NCBI GenBank assembly: GCA_937936675.1
Contig: CALDDL010000019.1
Span: 1-46,446, forward strand
Direction: 5' to 3'
Source: an uncultured bacterium
Lineage (GTDB): Bacteria > Bacteroidota > Ignavibacteria > Ignavibacteriales > Melioribacteraceae
DNA length: 46,446 nucleotides
Shown: in pieces, positions 23,866 through 32,609 of the stretch
Position numbering within the stretch: the first letter of the stretch is position 1
Layout: every line of letters begins with the position of its first letter
Notes under the pieces: generated by a model
What the model was told of the DNA's origin: nothing
Database searches by the model: none
What the model saw: only the letters and a program-made list of their open reading frames with translations
Program-made: the position numbers and the translations under genes

Positions 23866-26102
23866 ACATATTGATCATCATCATCGGCAACTTCATTCTT
23901 CACTTCCGGTTCGGCATCTGCCTTCGGCATAGTCCAACTTGCATATTCACATTCGGGATACCTTGAACAGCCATAAAATATTTTTCGTTTCTTTGTCCTT
24001 TTAATTACAACATCACCTTCAGAACATTTTGGACATTTGATTCCTGAAGAAATTACTTTGGTAAAATCACAATCGGGATATTTTTCGCATCCTATAAATC
24101 TGCCGAACTTGCTATCGCGATATACAGTTTTAGAATTACATTTGGGGCATAATTCACCCGTGTATTCCGGCTCCGATTTTCCGCTCTGCTCTTTTAAAGA
24201 GCGAATGTTTTTACATTCCGGATAATTACTACATGCCAAAAATCTTCCGAATCTCCCCACTTTAAATTCCATCTCAGCGCCGCATTTATCGCATATAATC
24301 TTTTCCATATTTTCTTCTACTTCCTTTAATTGACTCGTAAAAGGATTGTAGAAATCATTCATTACATCTTCGTAAGTATTTTCTCCTTCGGCAATTTGAT
24401 CCAGTTCCTCTTCCATCTTAGCAGTAAAACTAACATTAAAAAGACCAGAAAAATTCTTAACTAGTATTTCATTTACTTTTTTACCAAGCTTAGTAGGATG
24501 AATTTTCCTTTCAATCTGGTCTATATATTTTCTGTCATTTATCGTACTTATAATAGAAGCATAAGTACTTGGTCTTCCAATTCCGTTACTCTCTAATTCT
24601 TTTATTAATGAGCTTTCTGAAAATCGTGGCGGCGGTTTTGTAAAATGTTGATTCTTAATTAAATCTAATAATGACAGTTTCTGTTGTGGCTCTAAACCAT
24701 AAGGAATATTACCGATTGCACCATTTGATTCCCCATTGTCCTTCTCTTCGGTACTTTCGTCATAAAGAGCAAGAAATCCATCAAATTTAATTGCAGAACC
24801 CGATGTCTTGAATAAATATTCGTCAGCTTTTACCGATACTGTAGTAGTCTCGATTTGTGCCGGCTCCATCTGCGAAGCCACAAATCTCTTCCAGATTAAT
24901 TCATATAATTTATTCTGATCATCACTTAAAAATTCTTTAACAAATTCAGGAGTGTATTTTAATGATGTCGGTCGTATGGCTTCATGCGCATCTTGAACAT
25001 TCTTCTTTTTTGAAGAATCATATTTCTTTGCTGTACCCGGAAGATATTTTTCCCCATATTTCGATTTAATAAAATTACGCGCATCAGAAACTATATCTTC
25101 ATTCAATCTTGTCGAATCGGTTCTCATATAAGTAATTAAACCAGTCGTTCCTTCACTCCCAAGATCAATTCCTTCATATAAATTCTGTGCTAATTGCATC
25201 GTCTTTCTTGGACGGTAACGTAATTTTCGCGATGCTTCCACTTGAAGAGTACTCGTAATAAATGGTGGGAATGGATTTCTTTTCGATTCTTTCTTACTTA
25301 TATCGGATATTTCAAAATTATCTTTCTCTTTAACATCTTCATATAACTTCGCTGCTATTTCTGCCGAATCAATTAAATAAAAATCTTTTGAGAATTCGGC
25401 TTTCTCTTCTTCGGTCATATTTGCCTTTGGTGAAGTACGAATTGCCCTTCCATCAATCTCAAAGAGTTTAGCACTAAATTCTTTTTTATCTTCAGTCTCA
25501 AAATTTCCAACTAATGACCAATATTCAATCGGTAAAAAACTTAAAATCTCTTCCTCTCTCTCGCAAATTAATCTAAGTGCTACCGATTGCACTCTTCCAG
25601 CCGAGAGAGCTTCATAAGAATCGAGAATCGATTTCCAAAGAAATGGACTAATTTTATATCCAATTATTCTATCCATCGCTCTGCGAGCTCTTTGAGATGC
25701 TACTAATTTATTGTCAATATCTATAGGGCTATTTAATGCTTCATTCACCGTCTTTTTAGTTATCTCATTAAAAAGAACTCTCTTAATGTTTGCATCTGTC
25801 GATGATTCAATTAGATCCAAAATATCCTGAGCAATAGCTTCCCCTTCTCGGTCCGGATCGGTCGCAATAAATATATTGGTCGCTTTTGTAGATAAATTCT
25901 TTATCCGCTTTATTAAATCCCCTTTGCCCCTAATATTTAATAAAGTCGGCTTAAATCCATTTTCTGTATCAATACCAAGCTTTGTCTTTGGTAAATTTCT
26001 TAAATGACCTACTGTCGCTTCAACAGTATAATTTCTACCCAAATATTTATTTATTGTTTTTGCCTTGGAGGGTGATTCCACCAAAATCAAATTTTTTGCC
26101 AT
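23862..26102 (-). CDS. topA: DNA topoisomerase I
   Basis: Type IA topoisomerase relaxing negative supercoils. The 746-aa protein starts with the Toprim domain (LILVESPSKAKTINKYLG; acidic triad in ATDPDREGEA, 80-89), then the catalytic core with Tyr325 in ITYMRTDSTRL. The C-terminus has three four-cysteine zinc ribbons at about 603-630, 652-678 and 694-720 (CDKCGAEMEFKVGRFGRF-type), which bind single-stranded DNA, and an acidic end (ADDDDQYV). It is coupled to the Xer gene downstream (ATGA overlap) and follows the DUF494 gene by 13 nt, recalling the smg-topA order of other bacteria. Confidence 0.97.
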   Translation of the reverse strand: MAKNLILVESPSKAKTINKYLGRNYTVEATVGHLRNLPKTKLGIDTENGFKPTLLNIRGKGDLIKRIKNLSTKATNIFIATDPDREGEAIAQDILDLIESSTDANIKRVLFNEITKKTVNEALNSPIDIDNKLVASQRARRAMDRIIGYKISPFLWKSILDSYEALSAGRVQSVALRLICEREEEILSFLPIEYWSLVGNFETEDKKEFSAKLFEIDGRAIRTSPKANMTEEEKAEFSKDFYLIDSAEIAAKLYEDVKEKDNFEISDISKKESKRNPFPPFITSTLQVEASRKLRYRPRKTMQLAQNLYEGIDLGSEGTTGLITYMRTDSTRLNEDIVSDARNFIKSKYGEKYLPGTAKKYDSSKKKNVQDAHEAIRPTSLKYTPEFVKEFLSDDQNKLYELIWKRFVASQMEPAQIETTTVSVKADEYLFKTSGSAIKFDGFLALYDESTEEKDNGESNGAIGNIPYGLEPQQKLSLLDLIKNQHFTKPPPRFSESSLIKELESNGIGRPSTYASIISTINDRKYIDQIERKIHPTKLGKKVNEILVKNFSGLFNVSFTAKMEEELDQIAEGENTYEDVMNDFYNPFTSQLKEVEENMEKIICDKCGAEMEFKVGRFGRFLACSNYPECKNIRSLKEQSGKSEPEYTGELCPKCNSKTVYRDSKFGRFIGCEKYPDCDFTKVISSGIKCPKCSEGDVVIKRTKKRKIFYGCSRYPECEYASWTMPKADAEPEVKNEVADDDDQYV

Positions 26103-26115
26103 TTATAATCCTTTT

Positions 26116-26574
26116 TCAGTTTATTGTATCAGAAGTGAATAATAAAACTCTGCTTCCGGGAAGCATCTCCTGATCAAAATTTACTAATGACAACAATATG
26201 AACCAATTTATATCGTTCTTAGTAAATAGATGCTCGGGGAACATACTCATCTGATCTAATATCATTTCTAAATCTGTATTATCAATTAATTCTACATTTA
26301 TTAAATGCATTAAATAATCTGCATTCTCTATTCCTAATAAATATACTTCCTCTTCGGTAAATACTCTCGTATTTTCCTTCTTGTTTTTGTTTTTCTTTAT
26401 CTTGTTATTTTTCTTGCTTAATATCTTATCGAATATCAAACTAAATGCAATACTTATTGTCTTTTGATCAAATTCTTTACTATTAGTCAAACTTTTACTT
26501 AAATCTTCGTAAGATGAATTATTTTTTAATCCTTCTAATATTTTAGCTAGTGCTTCCACAATTTTTGTAGTCAT
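26116..26574 (-). CDS. DUF494 (Smg-like) protein
   Basis: A 152-aa mostly helical protein resembling the DUF494/Smg family: an N-terminal VEALAKILEGLKNN helix, a lysine- and asparagine-rich linker (about 53-68), then RVFTEEEVYLLGIENADYL and a C-terminal helix DINWFILLSLVNF, the part most like Smg. The biochemical function of Smg is not established. The position directly before topA agrees with the smg-topA linkage in proteobacteria and supports the call. It overlaps ybeY by 1 nt (TAATG). Confidence 0.7.
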   Translation of the reverse strand: MTTKIVEALAKILEGLKNNSSYEDLSKSLTNSKEFDQKTISIAFSLIFDKILSKKNNKIKKNKNKKENTRVFTEEEVYLLGIENADYLMHLINVELIDNTDLEMILDQMSMFPEHLFTKNDINWFILLSLVNFDQEMLPGSRVLLFTSDTIN

Positions 26575-27011
26575 TAAGCAATAACCTTTAAGTCGTTTGG
26601 AATAATATTTATTAATTCGTTCTCTTTCATTCTCATTTCTTTTTGTTCTTTTTTCGTTTTATCATTGAATCCGATACAATGCAAAACACCATGTATAACT
26701 AATCTAATTAATTCCGATTTTAATTCAACTTTAAATTTTTTGCTGTTTGTATTCGCCTCTTCAGGTGAAATATAAAACTCTGCTTCTAATTTACCATTTT
26801 CATTACCATAGTTAAAGGTAATTATATCTGTATAATAGTCGTGATTTAAATGCTTTTTGTTTATAGCTAATATCGTTTCTTGTGAAACAAAACTACATGC
26901 AAAATGATATTTCTTAATATTTAATTCTTTAGTTATTATACGAATAATTTCCGTAATATCCTTTTTTACAATCAGAAATTCTGTTTCATTGAAAAGATCG
27001 ATCTTAGTCAT
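26574..27011 (-). CDS. ybeY: Endoribonuclease YbeY (rRNA maturation factor)
   Basis: A 145-aa metalloprotein required for 16S rRNA 3' maturation and ribosome quality control. The metal motif reads VIHGVLHCIGFND: the first two ligands are the usual His, but the third position, His in E. coli YbeY (HGMLHLQGYDH), is Asp here. As far as I recall, Asp at this place is common in Bacteroidota YbeY, so activity is expected. NKKHLNHDYYTDIITFNY is the other conserved block. It overlaps the carbonic anhydrase gene by 8 nt and the DUF494 gene by 1 nt. Confidence 0.92.
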   Translation of the reverse strand: MTKIDLFNETEFLIVKKDITEIIRIITKELNIKKYHFACSFVSQETILAINKKHLNHDYYTDIITFNYGNENGKLEAEFYISPEEANTNSKKFKVELKSELIRLVIHGVLHCIGFNDKTKKEQKEMRMKENELINIIPNDLKVIA

Positions 27012-27555
27012 TCTTTAACGATTCTATTGTCTCAAGAGTATATTTATAATATCTAACTGCGGAATCTGCAATATCTTGAATCTCTTCTTCAGTTAAGTCC
27101 CTTACAACTTTAGCTGGAATTCCGGCTACTAGTTTTCCCGAAGGTACTTCAAAATTTGGCTTTACAACCGAACCTGCCGCTACTAAAGAATTTTTCCTTA
27201 CTATTGCATTATCCAAAATAACTGCCCCCATACCGATTAAACAATTATCTTCAACCGTACATCCATGTAAAGTAACACTATGCCCCACTGTTACATTATC
27301 ACCAATATTTAATGGGTACTTACCATTAGTTACATGACACATGCTTAAATCCTGGATATTACTGTATTTCCCGATTTTTATATAATTAACATCTCCCCTC
27401 AAGACAGAATTATACCAAACACTCGAATTTTCTCCAATTTCTACATCACCAATTACTTTAACTCCCGATGCAAGAAAAACGGATTCATCTATTTTTGGTT
27501 TCATTCCTTTATAAGGGAAAATTTTTATCTCTTTATTTAATTCATCTAAAAACAT
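27004..27555 (-). CDS. Gamma-class carbonic anhydrase-like protein
   Basis: A 183-aa left-handed beta-helix protein with many hexapeptide repeats (for example IGENSSVWYNSVLRGDVNYI). The three metal-binding histidines of the gamma-carbonic anhydrase family are present: His74 in SMCHVTNGKYP, and His92 and His97 in VGHSVTLHGCTV. The Cam-type acidic loop is absent, as in CamH/YrdA-like proteins, many of which show weak or no anhydrase activity; the physiological reaction is therefore open. It starts 1 nt downstream of lysS and overlaps ybeY by 8 nt. Confidence 0.88.
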   Translation of the reverse strand: MFLDELNKEIKIFPYKGMKPKIDESVFLASGVKVIGDVEIGENSSVWYNSVLRGDVNYIKIGKYSNIQDLSMCHVTNGKYPLNIGDNVTVGHSVTLHGCTVEDNCLIGMGAVILDNAIVRKNSLVAAGSVVKPNFEVPSGKLVAGIPAKVVRDLTEEEIQDIADSAVRYYKYTLETIESLKND

Positions 27556-27556
27556 T

Positions 27557-29071
27557 TTATTTAACTTCCGGTTTCATTTGTGGAAATAATATTACGTCTC
27601 TGATTGACGGTTGATTTGTAAATAACATAACTAATCGATCAATACCTACTCCGAGACCAGCCGTAGGCGGTAAGCCGTATTCTAATGCTCTTACAAAATC
27701 TTCATCTATCTGATGAGCTTCGTCATCTCCTTCGTCTCTCATCTTAGATTGATCCTCAAATCTATTTTTTTGATCGATCGGATCATTTAATTCCGAGAAG
27801 GCATTACATATTTCTCTTCCTAGAACAAAGCCTTCAAATCGTTCTACTAACCCTTCACGCTCTCTATGCTTTTTGGCTAAGGGCGATAATTCGACAGGAT
27901 AATCAATTACGAATGTAGGTTGAATTATTTTTGGCTGGACAGTTATCTCAAAAATCATATCAATTAATTTACCCTTAGATTCTCCGCCTGTAACAGAAAC
28001 ATGATTCTCTTTTAGATATTTTATTAATATATCTTTCCCCTCTTTGAGAACATCAATTCCTGATTCTTTGAGTATTTCATCTGTCATTGAAATTCTTTGC
28101 CATGGAGGTGTGAAATTAATTTCTTTTCCGTCTATTGTGAAAGTACTTGCTTTGAATACCTTATTGGCAATAGAATAAAACATATCTTCTACGAATTTCA
28201 TCATCCAATTATAATCTTTATAAGCAACATACAACTCTAGCATAGTAAATTCAGGATTATGACTTCTATCCATTCCTTCATTTCTAAAATCTTTTGATAT
28301 TTCATAAACACCTTCAAAACCGCCGACTATTAATCTCTTAAGATAAAGTTCATCGGCTATTCGTAAATATAATTCTATATCCAATGCATTGTGATGCGTT
28401 ACAAAAGGACGAGCGGCAGCACCTCCGTATAAGGGCTGAAGTATTGGTGTTTCTACTTCCACTATTCCGTTACTGTCTAAATAATTTCTGATTTCAGTAA
28501 TTATTCTGCTCCTTTTAATAAATACCTCTTTTACTTCGGGATTTACAATTAAATCAACATAACGCTGTCTATACCTTAATTCTTTATCTGCAAATTGATC
28601 AAATATAGTTTTGTTTCCATTTTCATCTACAATCTCTTTTGCAATTGGTATCGGTCTAAGGGATTTTGAGAGAAGTTTAAGCTTTTTAACGTGCACTGAT
28701 GTTTCACCTGTCTTTGTTTTAAAAACAAATCCATCAACCCCAATAATATCACCAATATCAAGAAGCTTGAAAACATCATACTCTTCCCCAATCTCATCTT
28801 TTTTCAAATAAATCTGAATTCTTCCTTTAGAATCTTGAAGATGTGCAAATGATGCTTTACCCATTCTCCTTATCGTCATGATTCTCCCGGCTACACTTAC
28901 ATCTTTTCCTTCTAAATTTTCAAAATTCTTTTTTACAGATTCAGAATTATTATTTATATCGAATTCATAAGCGAAAGGTTCCACATTCATCTTTTTTAGC
29001 TCGGAAAGCTCTTCCATTCTTCTTTCGATAAGCACATTATAATCAGTAATATTGCTATTGTTTTCCACCAC
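27557..29071 (-). CDS. lysS: Lysyl-tRNA synthetase, class II
   Basis: A 504-aa class II enzyme. The N-terminal OB-fold anticodon-binding domain (about 55-150) contains VAGRIMTIRRMGKASFAHLQ. The catalytic domain has motif 1 around EVETPILQPLYGGAAARPF, motif 2 FRNEGMDRSHNPEFTMLE, and motif 3 GLGVGIDRLVMLF near the C-terminus. The start is GTG (29071), preceded by a GGAG ribosome-binding site; a second GTG follows directly. No T-box leader is visible in the 9-nt gap from dacB, so expression depends on the operon. Confidence 0.97.
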   Translation of the reverse strand: MVENNSNITDYNVLIERRMEELSELKKMNVEPFAYEFDINNNSESVKKNFENLEGKDVSVAGRIMTIRRMGKASFAHLQDSKGRIQIYLKKDEIGEEYDVFKLLDIGDIIGVDGFVFKTKTGETSVHVKKLKLLSKSLRPIPIAKEIVDENGNKTIFDQFADKELRYRQRYVDLIVNPEVKEVFIKRSRIITEIRNYLDSNGIVEVETPILQPLYGGAAARPFVTHHNALDIELYLRIADELYLKRLIVGGFEGVYEISKDFRNEGMDRSHNPEFTMLELYVAYKDYNWMMKFVEDMFYSIANKVFKASTFTIDGKEINFTPPWQRISMTDEILKESGIDVLKEGKDILIKYLKENHVSVTGGESKGKLIDMIFEITVQPKIIQPTFVIDYPVELSPLAKKHREREGLVERFEGFVLGREICNAFSELNDPIDQKNRFEDQSKMRDEGDDEAHQIDEDFVRALEYGLPPTAGLGVGIDRLVMLFTNQPSIRDVILFPQMKPEVK

Positions 29072-29080
29072 TTTCTCCGT

Positions 29081-30583
29081 TTAATTTCTTTTATAATTAA
29101 CCATCTTGATACAGGCATTATCCTGTATATAATTTGCTAAACTTGTAGGCACTAAATAATTGTTAAGTAAAATACTAAATGCTAATAGCTCTCCCATCTC
29201 AGTACGAATATAACCAGATAAAGATGAAGCGTGAGTATTATATCCCGACTTAGCAAAAACTTTTCCTTCGGCAATTGTATTCGACATTCTATCAGCCAAT
29301 GTTCCGTCAACTCCGGCAATTGGAAGCGATGCTTTAAAGTCTTTAAAATTTCCGTAATTATACATATAACTAAGTAAAGCCACAATTTGTTTAGGCGAGA
29401 CCAAGTTAAAAAGTGATATTCCAGACCCATCTACCATTACTAGATCATCTGGACTAATATTCGCTTCGTCTAATAATTCCCTTAATGCCTTAATTCCATT
29501 TTCTGCCGAACCCAAATTATAAATTTCTAATCCTATAGTCCTAAGCAACTGCTCTGCAAAAAAATTATTGCTATTCTTATTTATCTCATTAATTATACTT
29601 GTTAAACTAATACTTGTATGTTTATATAAAGGGAATAAATTCTCTTCCGGTATTCTTTTTGAATAATTATTAATCGAAAAAACTCCGCCTGATATCTTAA
29701 TCCCTTTATTTTCAAAAACTTCTTTTAATACCGTCATTGTAAATGTTGTCGGATCATCTATAGATACATAATCTGTAAAAGTATTTGAATTCTCTTTTAT
29801 TCTTCCTGTAATAGTAATTACATTTGAATTGTAGTCTCTGGTTGTTGTAATATCTGTCGAAGTTTCTTTATCCACGGTAACAACTTTCGGGTTCATAACA
29901 ACATAAGAAGTATTGGGAGAAATTATAATATCCGCCGGAAAATTTCTTTTCGTGGGCGATACTTTTATTTCTACAATATTCTCATTAAAGCTTATAGCAC
30001 CTGAAGGAGCTGAAAACCATTGAGAGTTGAGTTCATTATTCCAGCCTTTTCCATATCTATTATTATCAAACTGTCTGTCATCCCCAATAACATTGCCTTC
30101 AATTGCCCAAACACCCTTTGCTATTAATGTATCCGCCCATAATTCAAATAACTTTTTTGAATCGCCACCACAGAATTTATTGGCAAATGTCGGATCTCCA
30201 CTACCTTTAAGAATTAAGTCCCCTCGTAAAACTCCTTTTTCAATAGTACCATTTGCTAATAATACGGTTTCATACCTGAAATCTTTTCCTAAAATATCAA
30301 ACGCCGCCGCAGTTGTAAATAATTTGATAATAGAAGCAGGATGCATTAATTTTTCTGAATTTCGTCTGTATATTGTCTCGCCCGTTTTTAGTGACTTAAC
30401 CATTACACCCCAGAAAGAATTATTAAAACTTGGATCAGAAAATATTTTATCTAATTCTTTCCTTAATTCATCACGATTATATCTTACTTGCACTTTCTGC
30501 GCCTCTTTTAAAGAATCCACCTGCGCAAAAACACCCGTAAAAGCAAAAAAGAATATTAAACTAATTAGTTTTTTTAGATACAT
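29081..30583 (-). CDS. dacB: D-alanyl-D-alanine carboxypeptidase/endopeptidase (PBP4, family S13)
   Basis: A 500-aa periplasmic penicillin-binding protein. A signal peptide (KKLISLIFFFAFTGVFA) is cleaved near residue 20. Active-site motifs: SxxK at Ser84-Lys87 (HPASIIKLFTT), SxN at Ser338-Asn340 (NSNNFFAEQLLR) and the KTG box as Lys445-Ser446-Gly447 (FAKSGYNTHASSLSGYI), a conservative change. A large insert between SxxK and SxN (about 120-300) is characteristic of S13 enzymes. It acts on peptidoglycan cross-links in remodelling. Its start overlaps the pseudouridine synthase gene by 23 nt. Confidence 0.93.
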   Translation of the reverse strand: MYLKKLISLIFFFAFTGVFAQVDSLKEAQKVQVRYNRDELRKELDKIFSDPSFNNSFWGVMVKSLKTGETIYRRNSEKLMHPASIIKLFTTAAAFDILGKDFRYETVLLANGTIEKGVLRGDLILKGSGDPTFANKFCGGDSKKLFELWADTLIAKGVWAIEGNVIGDDRQFDNNRYGKGWNNELNSQWFSAPSGAISFNENIVEIKVSPTKRNFPADIIISPNTSYVVMNPKVVTVDKETSTDITTTRDYNSNVITITGRIKENSNTFTDYVSIDDPTTFTMTVLKEVFENKGIKISGGVFSINNYSKRIPEENLFPLYKHTSISLTSIINEINKNSNNFFAEQLLRTIGLEIYNLGSAENGIKALRELLDEANISPDDLVMVDGSGISLFNLVSPKQIVALLSYMYNYGNFKDFKASLPIAGVDGTLADRMSNTIAEGKVFAKSGYNTHASSLSGYIRTEMGELLAFSILLNNYLVPTSLANYIQDNACIKMVNYKRN

Positions 30584-31262
30584 TCTCTATTTCGCTTTTT
30601 GTTAGATGTCGATATTCTCCGGGATTCATTCCTTCGAGAGTAATTTCGCCGAATTTACTTCTTTCCAATTTCTTTACATCATACCCTAGAGCTAAAAACA
30701 TGTTCTTAACAAAATGATAACGCCCCTCGAGCGAGCCCACTACCACTTCAGTCGAACGCCTGATTTTTGCAAAAACAAATTTGCTTTTCCTCTTATCTAT
30801 ATAAACACCTTTCGTGAGTTTTATTCTGTCATCTTCAGTTAATGGTTTATCTAGTTTCGCCACATATTCCCTTATAATTCCGTTACTCGGATGCGTCATT
30901 TTATTTGTAAATTCTCCGTCGTTTGTAAGGATTAAAACTCCCGTAGTATCATAATCAAGTCTGCCAACCGGGAAAACTCTGTTTTTTGTCTTTACTAAGT
31001 CTAAAACGGTTCTTCTTCCCTTATCATCTTTTGTCGATGAGATATATCCTTTAGGTTTATAAAGAAGAATATATTCTTTTTGTTTCTTCTTGATTATTTC
31101 GCCGTCTAAACGAACTTCATCTTTATCTTCATCAATAACGGTGGCTAAATCAATTATAGTTTTTTTATTTACTTCCACTCTAGCATCTAAAATAAATTCT
31201 TCTACGTTTCTTCTTGAACCAAACCCGCATTCAGATAAATATTTATTCAGTCTTGTTTTCAT
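30561..31262 (-). CDS. RluB/RsuA-family 23S/16S rRNA pseudouridine synthase
   Basis: I chose the ATG at 31262, giving 233 aa starting MKTRLNKYLSECGFGSRRNVEEF, the normal beginning of the S4 RNA-binding domain. The open frame extends 45 nt further into scpB but adds only an unusual basic stretch. The catalytic domain has the motif GRLDYDTTGVLILTNDGEF with the essential Asp. Family members isomerise uridine in large or small subunit rRNA (RluB, RluE, RsuA); the exact site cannot be fixed, but adjacency to scpAB is typical of RluB. It overlaps scpB by 20 nt. Confidence 0.9.
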   Translation of the reverse strand: MKTRLNKYLSECGFGSRRNVEEFILDARVEVNKKTIIDLATVIDEDKDEVRLDGEIIKKKQKEYILLYKPKGYISSTKDDKGRRTVLDLVKTKNRVFPVGRLDYDTTGVLILTNDGEFTNKMTHPSNGIIREYVAKLDKPLTEDDRIKLTKGVYIDKRKSKFVFAKIRRSTEVVVGSLEGRYHFVKNMFLALGYDVKKLERSKFGEITLEGMNPGEYRHLTKSEIENVSKKTN

Positions 31263-31893
31263 TCTCTTCCACCTTATTTTCTTTTTCCATATCCTCTTCG
31301 AGATCATTCATCATTATTTTTCTTCTCTGCTCAAGAAAATCTTCATCTTTCATAATTTCTTCGATTTCTCTCGGTTTCGGTAAATCAGAAATTGTATTTA
31401 ATCCAAAATATTTTAAGAATTCATCCGTAGTAACATAAAGAAGCGGCCTTCCTATTGTCTCTGCCCTTCCTTTTATTGTAACTAAATTCTTTTCTAACAA
31501 ATTATTAAGTATATAATCCGAATTTACACCACGGATTGTCTCAAGGTCAGGCTTTGTCATCGGTTGCTTATAGGCTATAATTGCTAAAGTTTCTAATGCA
31601 GCCGAACTTAATCTCCTTTTGCTTTTTTCGGTTGATAAATATCCTACATATTTTGCATGATTCGTCTTTGTACCGAAAATAAATCCATCAGCAATTTTTA
31701 AGATCTGAAATGAAGCATCACTCGATGAATATTTATTATTAAGCTCATTTACCGTCTCTTCTATATCTTTTTTATTAATATCAACCTCATTCCCATCAAT
31801 CTCTTTAATGGCATTAACTATCTCGGCTGCTTTTATCGGTTCATCTGAAGCAAATATTAATGATTCAATTACTGATTTATATGTACTATCCAT
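31243..31893 (-). CDS. scpB: Segregation and condensation protein B
   Basis: Winged-helix partner of ScpA and Smc in the bacterial condensin complex. I prefer the ATG at 31893, which overlaps scpA by 8 nt and gives MDSTYKSVIESLIFASDEPI; another ATG at 31905 would add four residues. Two winged-helix domains are visible, with the conserved blocks LETLAIIAYKQPMTKPDLET, followed by IRGVNSDYILNNLLEK, and GRPLLYVTTDEFLKYFGL. The C-terminus (after about 165) is a charged Glu/Lys-rich tail likely to be disordered. The total length is 216 aa. Confidence 0.95.
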   Translation of the reverse strand: MDSTYKSVIESLIFASDEPIKAAEIVNAIKEIDGNEVDINKKDIEETVNELNNKYSSSDASFQILKIADGFIFGTKTNHAKYVGYLSTEKSKRRLSSAALETLAIIAYKQPMTKPDLETIRGVNSDYILNNLLEKNLVTIKGRAETIGRPLLYVTTDEFLKYFGLNTISDLPKPREIEEIMKDEDFLEQRRKIMMNDLEEDMEKENKVEENENKTE

Positions 31894-32605
31894 TATCAAT
31901 TCCATAGACTAAAAAGTCATTAAAATTATCAGATTCTTTTAAGCCGATTGTTCCCATCTTTACCATCTCTAATAGAGCAATAAACGTAACAATTATCCGG
32001 ATTTTTTCTTTTATTGCTCCAATCAATTCAACAAAATTCATTTCTCTCTTTACCTCTAATTTTGAAGAAATATATTTCATCTGTTCGTCAATTGTTATAT
32101 TAGGTTTTTCGATTTTATGAATTGCTTGCTTTGGCATTTCTAACATTGCTTTCTTAAATGCCTTGATTAGATCATAAATAGTAACGTTTTTTAATAGCAC
32201 TTCGTAATTATCAAAAGATTGTCTTTCGTCAAATTCATAATTGCTTCTAAAATTTACTTTCCTTTGATTAGTTTCCAAGAAAGACATTTCCTCGGATACT
32301 TCTTTGAATCTTTTATACTCAATTAACGCCTTTACAAGATCAGCTCTAGGATCAATTTCTTCACCTTTGGAATCAATCTCCTTTGGGAGTAACATCTTCA
32401 CCTTAATCTGCATCAAGGTAGCCGCCATTAAAATAAAATCTCCTGCAACCTCTAAATCCAATTGTTCAATTAAATGAAAATATTGCATAAACTCTTTTGT
32501 TATATGAGAGATCGGAATATCATAAATATCCAACTCATCCCTCTTAATAAAAAAGAGTAACAAATCTAAAGGACCTTCAAAATGCTGAAGCTTTATTTTG
32601 TACAT
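31886..32605 (-). CDS. scpA: Segregation and condensation protein A (kleisin)
   Basis: A 239-aa kleisin that bridges Smc heads and recruits ScpB. The N-terminus LQHFEGPLDLLLFFIKRDEL, followed by DIYDIPISHITKEFMQY, is the classic ScpA signature, and the C-terminal winged helix contains FIALLEMVKMGTIGLKES. The central region (about 85-170) is charged and helical. It lies 4 nt downstream of trpS and overlaps scpB by 8 nt. Confidence 0.96.
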   Translation of the reverse strand: MYKIKLQHFEGPLDLLLFFIKRDELDIYDIPISHITKEFMQYFHLIEQLDLEVAGDFILMAATLMQIKVKMLLPKEIDSKGEEIDPRADLVKALIEYKRFKEVSEEMSFLETNQRKVNFRSNYEFDERQSFDNYEVLLKNVTIYDLIKAFKKAMLEMPKQAIHKIEKPNITIDEQMKYISSKLEVKREMNFVELIGAIKEKIRIIVTFIALLEMVKMGTIGLKESDNFNDFLVYGIDNG

Positions 32606-32609
32606 TAAA

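Noticed and set aside
27557..29071. T-box or other riboswitch upstream of lysS (also checked before trpS)
   Set aside because: The upstream gaps are 9 and 42 nt, too short for a T-box, with no specifier-loop-like structure.
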